Shown: piece after piece, positions 1 through 8,274 of the stretch
Position numbering within the stretch: position 1 is the stretch's first letter
How the letters are laid out: each line of letters starts with the position of its first letter
NCBI GenBank assembly: GCA_965276635.1
Contig: CBDIBC010000005.1
Location: forward strand, 620,001-684,000
Origin: CBDIBC01 sp965276635
GTDB lineage: Bacteria; Actinomycetota; Acidimicrobiia; Acidimicrobiales; Palsa-688
DNA: 64,000 nucleotides
Reading direction: 5' to 3'
Made by a program: the position numbers and the translations under genes
The notes under the pieces: model-generated
Database searches by the model: none
Seen by the model: the letters and a program-made list of their open reading frames with translations, nothing else
What the model was told of the DNA's origin: nothing

Positions 1-290
1 ACGGCTGTCAATACACCAGTGACGAGTTCCGCCGGTTCTGTCAGCGAACGAATATCACCCAATCAATGGGAACCGTGGGCGATAGTTACGACAATGCCAT
101 GGCAGAAAGCCTGTGGGCATCATTGAAACGAGAACTCGTCGACGACGCCAACTTTAGCACCAAAAAAGAGGCCCGTCAGGCGATATTCGAATGGATCGCC
201 TGGTATAATACCGAGCGACTCCACAGTTCCCTCGGTTATGTTCCGCCACGGGAGTTCGATGAGTCTTGGAGCACCAAGCAAGCAGCATAG
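1..290 (+). pseudogene. IS3-family transposase OrfB, C-terminal end (cut by window edge)
   Basis: The reading frame is open from base 3 to a TAG at 288-290. It encodes the end of an rve-type DDE integrase core: the GDSYDNAMAES stretch carries the downstream part of the active site, followed by the ESLW...K.EL and W..WYN..R.HSSLGY..P signatures typical of IS3 OrfB. Base composition is clearly lower in GC than the neighbours, as expected for a recently arrived element. The start lies outside the window, so integrity of the whole gene cannot be judged. The sequence then runs directly into IS21 remnants. Confidence 0.85.
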
Positions 291-582
291 ACCGGTGTCC
301 GGTCTGGCGGGGGAGGCCCAGATGCGCCAGGTCTACGCCCTGTTGGGCCTGGTCAAGCGGTGGGGGCCGCAGCGCCTCGAGGCGGCCTGCGCCCGGGCGG
401 CCGACGCCGAGGCGTTCAACGTGGGCCTCATCGCCCGGATGATCGAGCGGGCCACCGAAGCCGACCACACGGCGCAGCCCCCGACGCCGGCCGGGCCCGG
501 CCCGGCCCGCTTCGCCCGCGACTCGGGGCACTTCGCAACCGCAAAACCCGCGCCCCAACGGATCTTCGTCCACCGAGGTTGA
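291..582 (+). pseudogene. istA: IS21-family IstA, C-terminal fragment
   Basis: The translation contains a LLGLVKRWGPQRLEAACARA stretch and then NVGLIARMIERA, which match the C-terminal tail of IS21 IstA transposases. The catalytic DDE domain is missing. The IS3 tail ends at 290, so IS3 insertion or recombination probably removed the 5' part. It lies upstream of istB in the order usual for IS21. Non-functional as seen here. Confidence 0.7.
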
Positions 583-608
583 CGTCCGGGTCGCCGACGG
601 GGTGCGGC

Positions 609-1409
609 ATGACGGCCCCGACCCCGGCCGTCAGTCCCGAGCTGCGCTCCCTGTTGCGCCGGGTCAAGCTCGGCAAGACCCTCGACACCCTCCCCGAGCG
701 CCTCGCTCTGGCCCGGTCCCGCAGTCTCGGCCACGCCGAGTTCCTGGGGCTCGTGCTCTCCGACGAGGTTGTCCGCGGGGACACCCACTCCGCCGACCTG
801 CGGGCCCGGACCGCCGGGCTAGACCCCGCCATGCGCCTCGAACACTGGGACGACACCGCCGCGGTCAGCTACGACCGTGCCACCCTCAACGAGCTGGTCA
901 GCCTCCGCTTCGTCGAAACCGCCCACAACGCGCTGATCCTGGGTCCGGTCGGGGTCGGCAAGACCTTCCTGGCCACCGCCCTCGGCCACGCCGCTATCCG
1001 CCGGCGCCACAGCGTGCACTTCGAGCGCTCCGATCAACTGTTCAAGCGGCTCAAGGCCTCCCGGCTCGACAACAGCCACGACGCGGAAATCCGCAAGCTC
1101 ATCCGAGTCGACCTACTCGTCCTCGACGACCTGTGCCTCCAAGCCCTCGACGCCGCCGACACCGCCGACCTCTACGAGCTCGTCGTCGAGCGACACCGCC
1201 AGGCGGCCACCGTGGTGACCTCCAACCGGGAGCCCGTCGAGTGGCTGGCTCTCATGGCCGACGGCCTCCTCGCCCAATCCGCCATCGACCGGCTCCAATC
1301 ATCCGCCTACGAGCTGGTCCTCGATGGCGACAGCTACCGGCGCCGCCAGAAGCCCACCCCCGGGGACCCGCCGCAGCCGCCACCCACCCGGCGGCCCCGG
1401 CGGGCTTGA
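609..1409 (+). CDS. istB: IS21-family helper ATPase IstB
   Basis: This is a 266-residue AAA+ ATPase of the IstB/DnaC type, the transposition helper that loads IstA. It shows Walker A (GPVGVGKTFLA, about residue 118), Walker B (DLLVLDDLCL), sensor-type TSNREP and a C-terminal DRL...YELVLDG.SYR motif. Length fits the family. I chose the ATG at 609 because homology to the family N-terminus begins there. Its partner IstA survives only as a tail, so the element cannot transpose by itself. The C-terminal 25 residues are rich in proline and arginine. Confidence 0.85.
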   Translation: MTAPTPAVSPELRSLLRRVKLGKTLDTLPERLALARSRSLGHAEFLGLVLSDEVVRGDTHSADLRARTAGLDPAMRLEHWDDTAAVSYDRATLNELVSLRFVETAHNALILGPVGVGKTFLATALGHAAIRRRHSVHFERSDQLFKRLKASRLDNSHDAEIRKLIRVDLLVLDDLCLQALDAADTADLYELVVERHRQAATVVTSNREPVEWLALMADGLLAQSAIDRLQSSAYELVLDGDSYRRRQKPTPGDPPQPPPTRRPRRA

Positions 1410-1573
1410 CCGCCACCGTCCCCGGCCGCCATGATCCCAACGTCGACGCTGGAGGCACCCCGGACCCGGTCCCTTGCCACTGGCGGAGCGGTGGTCCCTT
1501 CACGCTGGCGGGCGACAACGAGTCGACCTCAGGCCGCCTCGCTACCGCCCTCGACTCGCTCCGCTCGCTGGGT

Positions 1574-2993
1574 CTGTATCTACAACGGTGTAACTGTCTA
1601 CCTACAGTAGCCGGGCCCAGCCTGGCGGAAGGAGAGACAGTGACAGACGTTATTGACGTGGTCGACTCGACCGTGGTGATGGAGCCCTCGCCCGGTTCGG
1701 CGCTGGCCGCGAAGATCGGCACGGAGGAGTTGGCGGCCGAGCTGTTGGCCCGGGCTGACGGCGACGCCATGAGGTTGGTCGGTCCGGGTGGGCTGCTGGC
1801 GGACTTGACCAAGCGTGTACTCGAGGCGGCGCTTGAGGGCGAGATGACCGAGCACGTCGGCTACGAGCCCTACGACCCAGCTGGGCATCACTCGGGTAAC
1901 AGCCGCAACGGCACCCGCACCAAGAGGGTGATCACTGATATCGGCCCGGTCAGTATCGACGTGCCCCGCGACGGGGACGGGTCGTTCCAGCCGGTGATGG
2001 TGCCCAAGCGTAAGCGTCGCTTGGGCGGGGTGGACCAGCTGGTGCTGTCGTTGTCGGCCAAGGGTCTGACCCATGGTGAGATCTCCGCCCATCTGGAGGA
2101 GATCTATGGGGCCAGGGTGTCCAAGGAAACTGTGACGCGCATCACCGACGGGGTGCTCGAGACCATGGTCGAGTGGCAGAACCGGCCCCTCGACGCCGTC
2201 TACCCGGTCATGTTCGTCGATGCCATCCACGTCAAGATTCGTGAGGGTCAGGTGGCGAACCGGCCGATCTATGTGGCCATCGGGGTCACCGTCGACGGCG
2301 AGCGCGACATCTTGGGTTTGTGGGCCGGCGAGGGCGGGGAGGGGGCCAAGTACTGGGCTCACGTGCTGACCGAGATCAAGAACCGGGGCACCAAGGACGT
2401 GTGCATCCTGGTCTGTGACGGCCTGACCGGGCTGCCCGACGCGGTGGCCTCGGTGTGGCCGAAGACCATCGTGCAGGCCTGCGTCGTGCATCTGATCCGC
2501 AACAGCTTCCGCTACGCCAGCCGCCGGGACTGGCCCGAGCTGGCCAAGGACCTCAAGCCCATCTACACCGCCGTGACCGAGGCGGCTGCCCTGGAGCGCC
2601 TGGCTGACTTCGCCGGGCGATGGGAGGCGAAGTATCCGGCCATCGTCAAGCTGTGGGAGTCGGCCTGGGCCGAGTTCGTCCCGTTCTTGTCGTTCGACCC
2701 CGAAGTGCGGCAGGTGATTTACACCACGAACGCGATAGAGAGCGTGAACGCCAGGATCAGGAAGGCGGTCAAGGCTCGGGGTCATTTCCCGAACGAGCAG
2801 GCTGCTCTCAAGTGTGTGTACTTGGCCGTGATGAGTCTCGACCCGACCGGAAGAGGCCGTCAACGCTGGTCGAATCGATGGAAAGGAGCGTTGAATGCCT
2901 TTACAATCGCCTTCCCAGACCGTATGATAGTCGGAACGAAGTAACCGAGATTCACTCGTAAGAGAAGAACCAGTTACACCGTTTATGAGACAG
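1574..2993 (+). mobile_element. Complete IS256-family insertion sequence
   Basis: The ends are imperfect inverted repeats of about 23 bp, sharing the core AACGGTGTAACTG: the left copy is at 1574-1596 and the right copy at 2971-2993 (inverse complement). They flank a full transposase gene. Total length about 1.42 kb fits the family. Both flanks (CCGCTCGCT.GGT on each side) belong to a sequence that recurs at 28 kb and 59 kb, so the element sits inside an older fossil element end. Confidence 0.8.
1640..2944 (+). CDS. IS256-family transposase
   Basis: This 434-residue DDE transposase of the mutator class starts with GTG at 1640, preceded by GGAAGGAGAG. It shows RNGTRTK.V near residue 95, the VFVDAIHVKIR segment (first catalytic Asp), a VCDGL.GLPDA segment (second Asp) and the C-terminal YTTNAIESVNA.IRK motif holding the catalytic Glu. 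Length and all three acidic residues are preserved, so it is probably active. A second, different IS256 relative lies truncated at 15321-15815. Confidence 0.92.
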   Translation: MTDVIDVVDSTVVMEPSPGSALAAKIGTEELAAELLARADGDAMRLVGPGGLLADLTKRVLEAALEGEMTEHVGYEPYDPAGHHSGNSRNGTRTKRVITDIGPVSIDVPRDGDGSFQPVMVPKRKRRLGGVDQLVLSLSAKGLTHGEISAHLEEIYGARVSKETVTRITDGVLETMVEWQNRPLDAVYPVMFVDAIHVKIREGQVANRPIYVAIGVTVDGERDILGLWAGEGGEGAKYWAHVLTEIKNRGTKDVCILVCDGLTGLPDAVASVWPKTIVQACVVHLIRNSFRYASRRDWPELAKDLKPIYTAVTEAAALERLADFAGRWEAKYPAIVKLWESAWAEFVPFLSFDPEVRQVIYTTNAIESVNARIRKAVKARGHFPNEQAALKCVYLAVMSLDPTGRGRQRWSNRWKGALNAFTIAFPDRMIVGTK

Positions 2994-3378
2994 TCCCCGC
3001 TCGCTCGGTTGGTGTCTGAGGGAGCTGTCCGGATCTCCCCAGTTCCGGGATGCTGCCGGCCAGAGCGGCGACTTCCAGCCGGGTGCGTTTGACGAAGGTT
3101 TGACCCGTCAGAAGGACGACGCTCCAAACGCGACGGCTCCCGGTCGGCGGCCATCCAAGCCGGTGCTGCCCATGGACGCTCTGTTCGTTTCGGCGGAGGT
3201 AGACGGACTCATCGCGTCGGCAGCGGCCCTGGACACAAGACCCGGCTCGCCAGCAATTGACGGATGTACTCCGTCACTCGTGCCAGGGCGGCGGAGCCGA
3301 GGGAGTAGACCCTTGACGGCCGGGGCCCAATCCACCCTGGACCTTGCATCTTCGCCAGGAGTTCCTGGGAACTCCCGT
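2994..3378. other. Fossil element end without a gene
   Basis: I see no convincing gene here. The first 115 bases continue the sequence left of the IS256 (1518-1573) and together resemble the right ends at 27.99-28.10 kb and 59.00-59.11 kb: CGCTACCGCCCTCG, then CTCGCTCGGTTGGTGTC, then the double GTTTGAC site at 3087-3106 (GTTTGACGAAGGTTTGACCC). I read this as the worn right end of an older integrated element. The remaining 270 bases, up to the stop of the minus-strand gene, show no recognisable feature. Confidence 0.5.
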
Positions 3379-4275
3379 TCAGGAGGCGGCGTCGAGAAGT
3401 GCAGTGGTAAAGGCGACGGAGACGGCGGTGATCTGGTCGGGGTCGATGGCGAGCGCAAGAGACCGCTGAGCCATAGTGATGGCGGATCCGTTGCGGACAC
3501 CGAACTGGTCTCGCAGGAGTCCAAGGGCGTTCGCGGTGACGGCTCCGGCGACGGGGTCATCGCCGAGGTGCCGCAGGGTCGATCCGAGGTCGCGCAGGGA
3601 AGCCGTCTGCATGATGCGGTAGACGTCGGCGGCATCCTTATCGCTGAGCCGGTCCGTCTTGTTCTGTTGGAGGCGATCGCTGATCTTGTGGACCTTGGCC
3701 ACGAGCATGGCGGCGAGTCCGGCGACTTCGACGGTGATGCTGCGCGCGTCGTCGGGGTCGAGGGAGGTGATGGTCATGCGGGCGTGGTCGACGAGGGCGG
3801 CTTCAAGCCCGACGGCTTTGCGGGCGGACTGCGGTCCGTGGGGGGCGATCCGAGCGCTGCGTCGGCCGCCAGGCGGGGCGACGGCGTCGGGGACGATGAG
3901 GTCGACGGGAACGATGGTCTCGACGCCGTCGATGTCGAGGGTGACCGTCCAGATGCCCGGCTGTCCCTGTGGCTGGGGCAGGATCTCGAACCCCGCGGCG
4001 CGCATGGTGGCTTCGAGTTCGGGATCGTCGCCGAGGATGGTGGGGTCGAGGGCGAGATCGCCATCCGTGGTGTACGGAGCGACGCCGATGTCGTTGGCGC
4101 CGGTCTGGAGGTAGATGGCCTGGGCGCCGGCGACGATGACGGCCTTGCCGTGCGGTGCGAGTGCGAGTGCGAGTGCGAGTGCGAGAAGCCGCCACCACTT
4201 TCGCCGACCTCCTGTTCGGACCCGAGTGAGCGACGGGGTCGCAGCCGAGGTAGCCGCCCGATACGATCGAAGCAT
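3379..4275 (-). CDS. Nucleotidyltransferase-fold protein with a leucine-alanine repeat
   Basis: The protein of about 298 residues has a core KAVIVAGAQAIYLQTG...APYTTDGDLALDP, which looks like the G-[GS] and D-x-D metal site of AbiEii/MNT-type nucleotidyltransferases. The rest is helical with no named domain. The N-terminus contains five alternating Leu-Ala pairs encoded by a 6-bp tandem repeat (4155-4184). The start is unclear: ATG at 4275 and GTG at 4281 are in frame, but the only good ribosome site (AGGAGG near 4211) serves a GTG one frame off, so the 5' end may carry a frameshift. It is divergent from, and overlaps, the next gene pair. Confidence 0.6.
   Translation of the reverse strand: MLRSYRAATSAATPSLTRVRTGGRRKWWRLLALALALALAPHGKAVIVAGAQAIYLQTGANDIGVAPYTTDGDLALDPTILGDDPELEATMRAAGFEILPQPQGQPGIWTVTLDIDGVETIVPVDLIVPDAVAPPGGRRSARIAPHGPQSARKAVGLEAALVDHARMTITSLDPDDARSITVEVAGLAAMLVAKVHKISDRLQQNKTDRLSDKDAADVYRIMQTASLRDLGSTLRHLGDDPVAGAVTANALGLLRDQFGVRNGSAITMAQRSLALAIDPDQITAVSVAFTTALLDAAS
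4155..4184. repeat. 6-bp tandem repeat, five units of GTGCGA
   Basis: Five exact copies of a hexamer lie inside the N-terminal coding part of the nucleotidyltransferase-fold gene. On the coding strand it reads as Leu-Ala dipeptides. A hexamer expands without shifting the frame, so copy number could vary between strains and change only protein length. Confidence 0.9.
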
Positions 4276-4498
4276 GGCCACGGAGCTTCACCTCGACCCG
4301 GAGCTGGCCGAAGCGGTCCGTCTTGCTCGGCGTCGAGCCGAGGAGATGGGCGAGCTACCGCGTGGGCCGTTCCCGCCGTTCGAATCGACGCTTCCTCCCG
4401 AGGCCAGAGAGCTGATCGCCGGGTGGCTCCGAGACGGCGGCTACGACGAAGCCATCGCTCGCATCGCCCTCGAAGACCCCGACCTCGCCAACCTGTAG
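4274..4498 (+). CDS. Small antitoxin-like protein preceding a PIN-type toxin
   Basis: A 74-residue acidic protein (MATELHLDPELAEAVRLARR...) starts with ATG at 4274 and ends nine bases before the PIN-type gene. I recognise no specific family. Size, charge and position directly upstream of a PIN-like protein suggest a type II antitoxin, but no DNA-binding motif (RHH, HTH or AbrB) is visible. Its start overlaps the 5' end of the divergent nucleotidyltransferase-like gene, so the two transcripts must share a very small control region. Confidence 0.5.
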   Translation: MATELHLDPELAEAVRLARRRAEEMGELPRGPFPPFESTLPPEARELIAGWLRDGGYDEAIARIALEDPDLANL

Positions 4499-4507
4499 CC
4501 CTGATCG

Positions 4508-4936
4508 ATGGCCGTCGTCATCGACGACCGCCTACTGCTCGACGTTTTGGCCGGCCAGGCGCCCGACGAGATCACAGCCGAGCTGGGCGGCGGGGTCTTC
4601 ACCACCAGCGCCTGGTACTACCGCCTCGGACGCGCCGTGTTCGGCGGCTCGGGCTCCGGAGCGCTCTCCGGCAGGTTCGCATCGCTCGACCGTGACGTTG
4701 GCCAACGGGTGCGGGCCCAGCTGGGGGAGCTGCCTTCGAACGTCGGCCTGCTGCATCCTCGGGTCGTGGTCCCCGTCATGTTCACGCTCCGGGTGCGACG
4801 GCAGTTGAACGTCCTCACCGCCGAGGCCCTGGCGGTAGCCTTACTGCTCCCAGCTCGCCTGCTCCTCACGACCGACGCTCCCCTGCTGCGCTCGGCCACC
4901 GACGAGACAGGCATCGACTGCCAGGTCCTGGGCTGA
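4508..4936 (+). CDS. PIN-domain-like toxin candidate
   Basis: The 142-residue protein starts VVIDDRLLLDVLAG, the first beta strand and acidic residue of PIN nucleases. It ends LTAEALAVALLLPARLLLTTDAPLL, with the Glu (E in TAEALA) and Asp (TTD) expected for the remaining metal ligands. PIN proteins of this size are usually VapC-type ribonucleases. The four-acid set is only partly clear, so activity is uncertain. It is preceded at nine bases by a small acidic ORF that could be the antidote. Confidence 0.6.
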   Translation: MAVVIDDRLLLDVLAGQAPDEITAELGGGVFTTSAWYYRLGRAVFGGSGSGALSGRFASLDRDVGQRVRAQLGELPSNVGLLHPRVVVPVMFTLRVRRQLNVLTAEALAVALLLPARLLLTTDAPLLRSATDETGIDCQVLG

Positions 4937-4991
4937 CGCCCGCTACGGCTCGCCGGGCCGGGTGCCGATTCGTGGCTTATTCTCGGCCCTG

Positions 4992-5252
4992 GTGACCAGG
5001 GTCAACATCACCGCTGATCTCAACGACGAGGACGACACTGGCTACGTCTGGACGTTCCTCGATGAGGCGCGGGACCCCTCGGTCGTCGTCCGGGGAGCCA
5101 TCGTGGTGGCGGGGACGCCTGACGCGCCTGCGGTCGCCGAGGTCGTCGACATCGTCACCAAGCCGGCCGGCAGAGTCGTGCACCTGCGCATCCTCCCCGG
5201 CTCGGTCAGCAACTACGCCGCAGCTGTCCTTCGCGCCACGACGTCCGCCTGA
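4992..5252 (+). CDS. Small unknown protein, paralogue of the 24885-25133 gene
   Basis: The 86-residue protein shares a clear pattern with the minus-strand gene at 24885-25133: ADLN..DD.G..W, then A.DP..., V.GA...AG, A.V..V, a VH..ILPGSV segment and a C-terminal L....A. I selected the GTG at 4992 because it gives the same N-terminus as the paralogue; an earlier GTG at 4962 is possible. No known domain is recognised. It lies 106 bp before a tandem-repeat/hairpin/attachment-like end (5358-5444), while its paralogue lies next to another element end. Confidence 0.55.
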   Translation: MTRVNITADLNDEDDTGYVWTFLDEARDPSVVVRGAIVVAGTPDAPAVAEVVDIVTKPAGRVVHLRILPGSVSNYAAAVLRATTSA

Positions 5253-5855
5253 CCCACGCTCGACCTGGGCACCGGCCCAACGGCGACGGCTCGGCCGGCC
5301 GATGCGTGCCGTCCCGTACGCAACCGCCGACTTGTGGCAGCCCCTGCCGGTCGGTCCGGTAGAAACCCGGTAGAAATCCTGAGACACAAGAGGGGCCTCC
5401 TCGACGGAGACCCCTCTTGACCTGCACTCTCTTGGTGGCGGGGGCCCGATTGTCGCGTTAGCTCCAACCGATCCAGCCACTGTCCTAGTCCATAGGGTGC
5501 TCTGGCTCGACGACGAAAGTGCTGCCTGACCTGCGCCGACGTCGTCCGGCCGGCGCTCGTGCTGACGTCCGACCCCATGCGAGCAGAACAGTCTCCAGGC
5601 CCGGCGGCCCGCTATTTGGGCAGTCGTAGGTTTAGATCGGGGTCAAACACTACGACCGAGCCTTGGCACGGACCCGGTCCGTTGAGGGCAGGAGTACGCA
5701 GACGGCCGGCTGGTATATCCAGAGCGCGTAACCTGGCATCACATTCGACGTAGGACGATCCAGACATATCGGTACCCCCTGAGCGTAGTAGTCTCCATGA
5801 TGTGGAAGGTGCTTTGCTCCAAGACTCTGGCGCCGGGATCACCCAGGGGAACCGG
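5253..5855. other. Gene-free stretch containing a possible worn element end
   Basis: No convincing gene. In order it holds an 11-bp tandem repeat (GGTAGAAACCC then GGTAGAAATCC, 5358-5379), a strong hairpin (5388-5418) and 11 bases matching the start of the tRNA-derived attachment repeat (GGTGGCGGGGG, 5434-5444). The order repeat-hairpin-attachment is the same as at the right ends near 28.1 kb and 59.1 kb. The remaining 400 bases up to abiEi show nothing I can name. Confidence 0.45.
5388..5418. terminator. Hairpin, terminator-like
   Basis: The arms AAGAGGGG and CCCCTCTT, continued inward by CTCC/GGAG across one mismatched position, close a five-base loop. There is no strong T-run, so rho-independent termination is possible rather than proven. 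It occupies the position held by the tRNA terminator at 59123-59158. Confidence 0.45.
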
Positions 5856-6638
5856 ATGCTGCTGGAGGAGCTGCACCGTCGCGCCCATGGCGCCTTCGAT
5901 GTCGCCGACGCCGCGCGGATCCTCGGCATCGATCACGACGAGGCTGGCCAACTCCTCGTCTACCTGGCCCGACGGGGATGGCTTTCGCGGGTGCGGCGGG
6001 GATTGTACGTCGCTGTCCCCTTGGACGCCCGCCGCTCGGGCGAGTGGATCGAGGATCCCTGGGTAGTGGCCGAGCGGCTGTTCAGCCCGTGTTACGTCGG
6101 CGGATGGAGCGCCTGTGAGCACTGGGACCTCACCGAACAGGTCTTCCGGACCCTGCTCGTGGTCACTGCTCGCCGGGTTCGCCACCGCGACCTCGACGTT
6201 CAAGGCCTCCCATTTCATTTGACCGTGCGGGACCAAAGTGCCTTGTTCGGCACGGTGCCGGTGTGGCGGGGCCAGAACCGAGTGGCGGTATCTGACCCCT
6301 CCCGTACCGTGATCGATGTGCTCGACGACCCACGCCTCGGCGGCGGCATCCGGACTGTCGCCGACGTGCTGCACGAGTATCTTCGGGGCGAGCATCGAGA
6401 TGACGACCGACTCGTCGAATACGGCGACCGCCTCGGCAATCGCGCCGTCTTCAAGCGGCTCGGATACCTCCTCGAACACTCCGGCAGCGAAGCTCGGGGC
6501 CTCGTCGAGGCGTGCCTCGCTCGACGCAGCAGCGGGCTCGCCAAGCTCGACCCATCCGCCAAGGAGACCGGGAGAATCCTCCGCCGCTGGGGTCTCCGGG
6601 TCAACGTCGCTCTCGGCTCACCCGGAGACGACTGGTGA
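5856..6638 (+). CDS. abiEi: AbiEi-family antitoxin (type IV toxin-antitoxin)
   Basis: The 260-residue protein has an N-terminal winged HTH (FDVADAARILGIDHDEAGQLLVYLARRGWLSRVRRGLYVAVP), then the AbiEi body with a PWVVAERLFSPCYVGGWSACEHW core and a C-terminal DPSRTVIDVLDDP.LGGG segment. AbiEi proteins repress their own operon and prevent the toxic effect of AbiEii without binding it. ATG 5856 is preceded by AGGGGAACCGG; an upstream GTG at 5802 lacks a ribosome site. The stop overlaps the GTG of abiEii by four bases, so the two are translationally coupled. Confidence 0.85.
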   Translation: MLLEELHRRAHGAFDVADAARILGIDHDEAGQLLVYLARRGWLSRVRRGLYVAVPLDARRSGEWIEDPWVVAERLFSPCYVGGWSACEHWDLTEQVFRTLLVVTARRVRHRDLDVQGLPFHLTVRDQSALFGTVPVWRGQNRVAVSDPSRTVIDVLDDPRLGGGIRTVADVLHEYLRGEHRDDDRLVEYGDRLGNRAVFKRLGYLLEHSGSEARGLVEACLARRSSGLAKLDPSAKETGRILRRWGLRVNVALGSPGDDW

Positions 6639-8017
6639 TCGGACGGCCGGACATCGTCGAACGGGTCGGCGAATGGCAGCTCACCGAGGAGGTGATCGAA
6701 AAGGACTACCTGCTCGGTTGGCTCCTATGGGGAATAGGAGCCGACCCGATCCTCGGAGATCAGTGGATCTTCAAGGGTGGCACTTGCCTGAAGAAGTGCT
6801 ACATCGAAACCTACCGGTTCTCCGAGGACCTTGACTTCACCGTCCTGCCCGGTGGCCCCTACCGTCCCGAACAGATCGAGCCGCTCCTCGGCCGGGTTCT
6901 CGCACGCGTCCACGAGGCGTCGGGTATCGACTTCTCCTCGCGGCCCCCACTACTCCGGCTGCGCCCCGACGAGCTGTCCAACGAGGGCCGCGTGTACTAC
7001 GTCGGTCCACGCCAGACGCCGCAGCCGGCCAGAGTGAAACTCGATATTTCGGCCAACGAGACCGTCGTCCGGCCGCCGGTGCTGCGCGACATCGCCCATC
7101 CTTATCCGGACGGACCTCTACCGGGGCGAGTCCGGTGCTACTCCTTCGAGGAGGTCTTCGCCGAGAAGATCCGGGCCATGGCACAGCGGGCTCGACCCCG
7201 CGACCTCTACGACATCGTCAACCTGTTTCGCCGCAACGACCTCCGGCTCTACCCCGAGGTCATCCGCAAAACCCTCCATGAGAAATGCGCCGCCAAAGCC
7301 ATCAGCGTCCCGACCGCCGCCGACTTTATCGACTCACCGCTCATCGCCGCGCTCGAGACCGACTGGTCTCAGATGCTCAGCCATCAGTTGCCCGCCCTGC
7401 CGCCGCTTAGGGGATTCCTCGATGAGCTCCCACTCCTCTTCGGCTGGCTCGAAGGTACCGCCGAGTTCGAGGAGCTTCCTCCCCTGCCGGGCGGAGCCGA
7501 CGAGGAGGCCTGGTCACCTCCTCCCACGGTCGCCACGTGGCGTGCGGGCATCCCGCTGGAGACCGTTCGGTTCGCCGCCACCAACCACCTCTGCGTGGAG
7601 CTGTTCTACAATGGCGATTGGCGACGCATCGAGCCGTATTCGCTTCGACGCAGCAGCGCCGGTCGGCTTCTTCTCCACGCCGAACGCTCCGATGGAAGCG
7701 GGCATCGAACCTACGGCGTCGACAAGGTCGAAGGACTCCGAGTCACCACTGTCCCATTCAGGCCCCGCTACCCCATCGAGTTCTCCGCCCATGGACCGCT
7801 CCACGCCCCCGCCCAGAGCCGGACTGCTGCCGGTTGGGGAGCCGGACCTCGACGAACGTCGGCGCGGACAGCAACCGGGCCTGCCCACATCTACCAATGC
7901 ACGCGATGCGGCAAGGAGTTCCGCCACAGCAAACGCACCGCGACGCTCCGAGCCCACAAAGACCCCTCCGGTTACCCCTGCGGCGGCCGACGTGGCATCT
8001 ACCTCGGGACTCGGTGA
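6635..8017 (+). CDS. abiEii: AbiEii-family nucleotidyltransferase toxin with WYL-like and zinc-finger extensions
   Basis: The 460-residue protein starts with GTG in the AbiEi stop (GTGA). Residues about 45-70 hold the nucleotidyltransferase signature: KGGTCLKK...FSEDLDF. AFAEKIRAMAQR..PRDLYDI-like residues (EEVFAEKIRAM, RDLYDIVNL) complete the AbiEii fold. Unlike plain AbiEii (about 300 residues), it continues with a region near residues 305-390 that resembles a WYL domain (ATNHLCVELFY...R.IEPY.LR, then RTYGVDKV, PF.PRYPIE). It ends with a probable zinc finger (CTRCGKEF...LRAHKDPSGYPCGG, about 420-455). AbiEii members transfer nucleotides to tRNA or phosphorylate targets during phage infection; the extra domains could sense ligand or nucleic acid (inference). 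Confidence 0.85.
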   Translation: MIGRPDIVERVGEWQLTEEVIEKDYLLGWLLWGIGADPILGDQWIFKGGTCLKKCYIETYRFSEDLDFTVLPGGPYRPEQIEPLLGRVLARVHEASGIDFSSRPPLLRLRPDELSNEGRVYYVGPRQTPQPARVKLDISANETVVRPPVLRDIAHPYPDGPLPGRVRCYSFEEVFAEKIRAMAQRARPRDLYDIVNLFRRNDLRLYPEVIRKTLHEKCAAKAISVPTAADFIDSPLIAALETDWSQMLSHQLPALPPLRGFLDELPLLFGWLEGTAEFEELPPLPGGADEEAWSPPPTVATWRAGIPLETVRFAATNHLCVELFYNGDWRRIEPYSLRRSSAGRLLLHAERSDGSGHRTYGVDKVEGLRVTTVPFRPRYPIEFSAHGPLHAPAQSRTAAGWGAGPRRTSARTATGPAHIYQCTRCGKEFRHSKRTATLRAHKDPSGYPCGGRRGIYLGTR

Positions 8018-8274
8018 CGGTGCCGGCTCTGCCCATCAGCACGACCAAGATGCCACCCGACCCGAATCGATGCGGTCCCGTCCGCCGTAAGCTCACTTCC
8101 GAGCCGTCGCAATCGATCAGCGCCACGCCGACGATCAGCCGTGAATTGGCTCATCGTAGGTTCAAATCGCTGCGATCAGCATAACTCACCTCATATTGCC
8201 GTCCGATCGCCGCGTCGCGCCGATGAGGCCGCGACGACGCGCGATACATACCCGTCGACGGGGCGTCCCCCCCA

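Noticed and set aside
3100..4695. 531-codon plus-strand ORF crossing several genes
   Set aside because: It runs antisense to the nucleotidyltransferase-fold gene and out of frame through the toxin pair; stays open because of the hexamer repeat and GC content.
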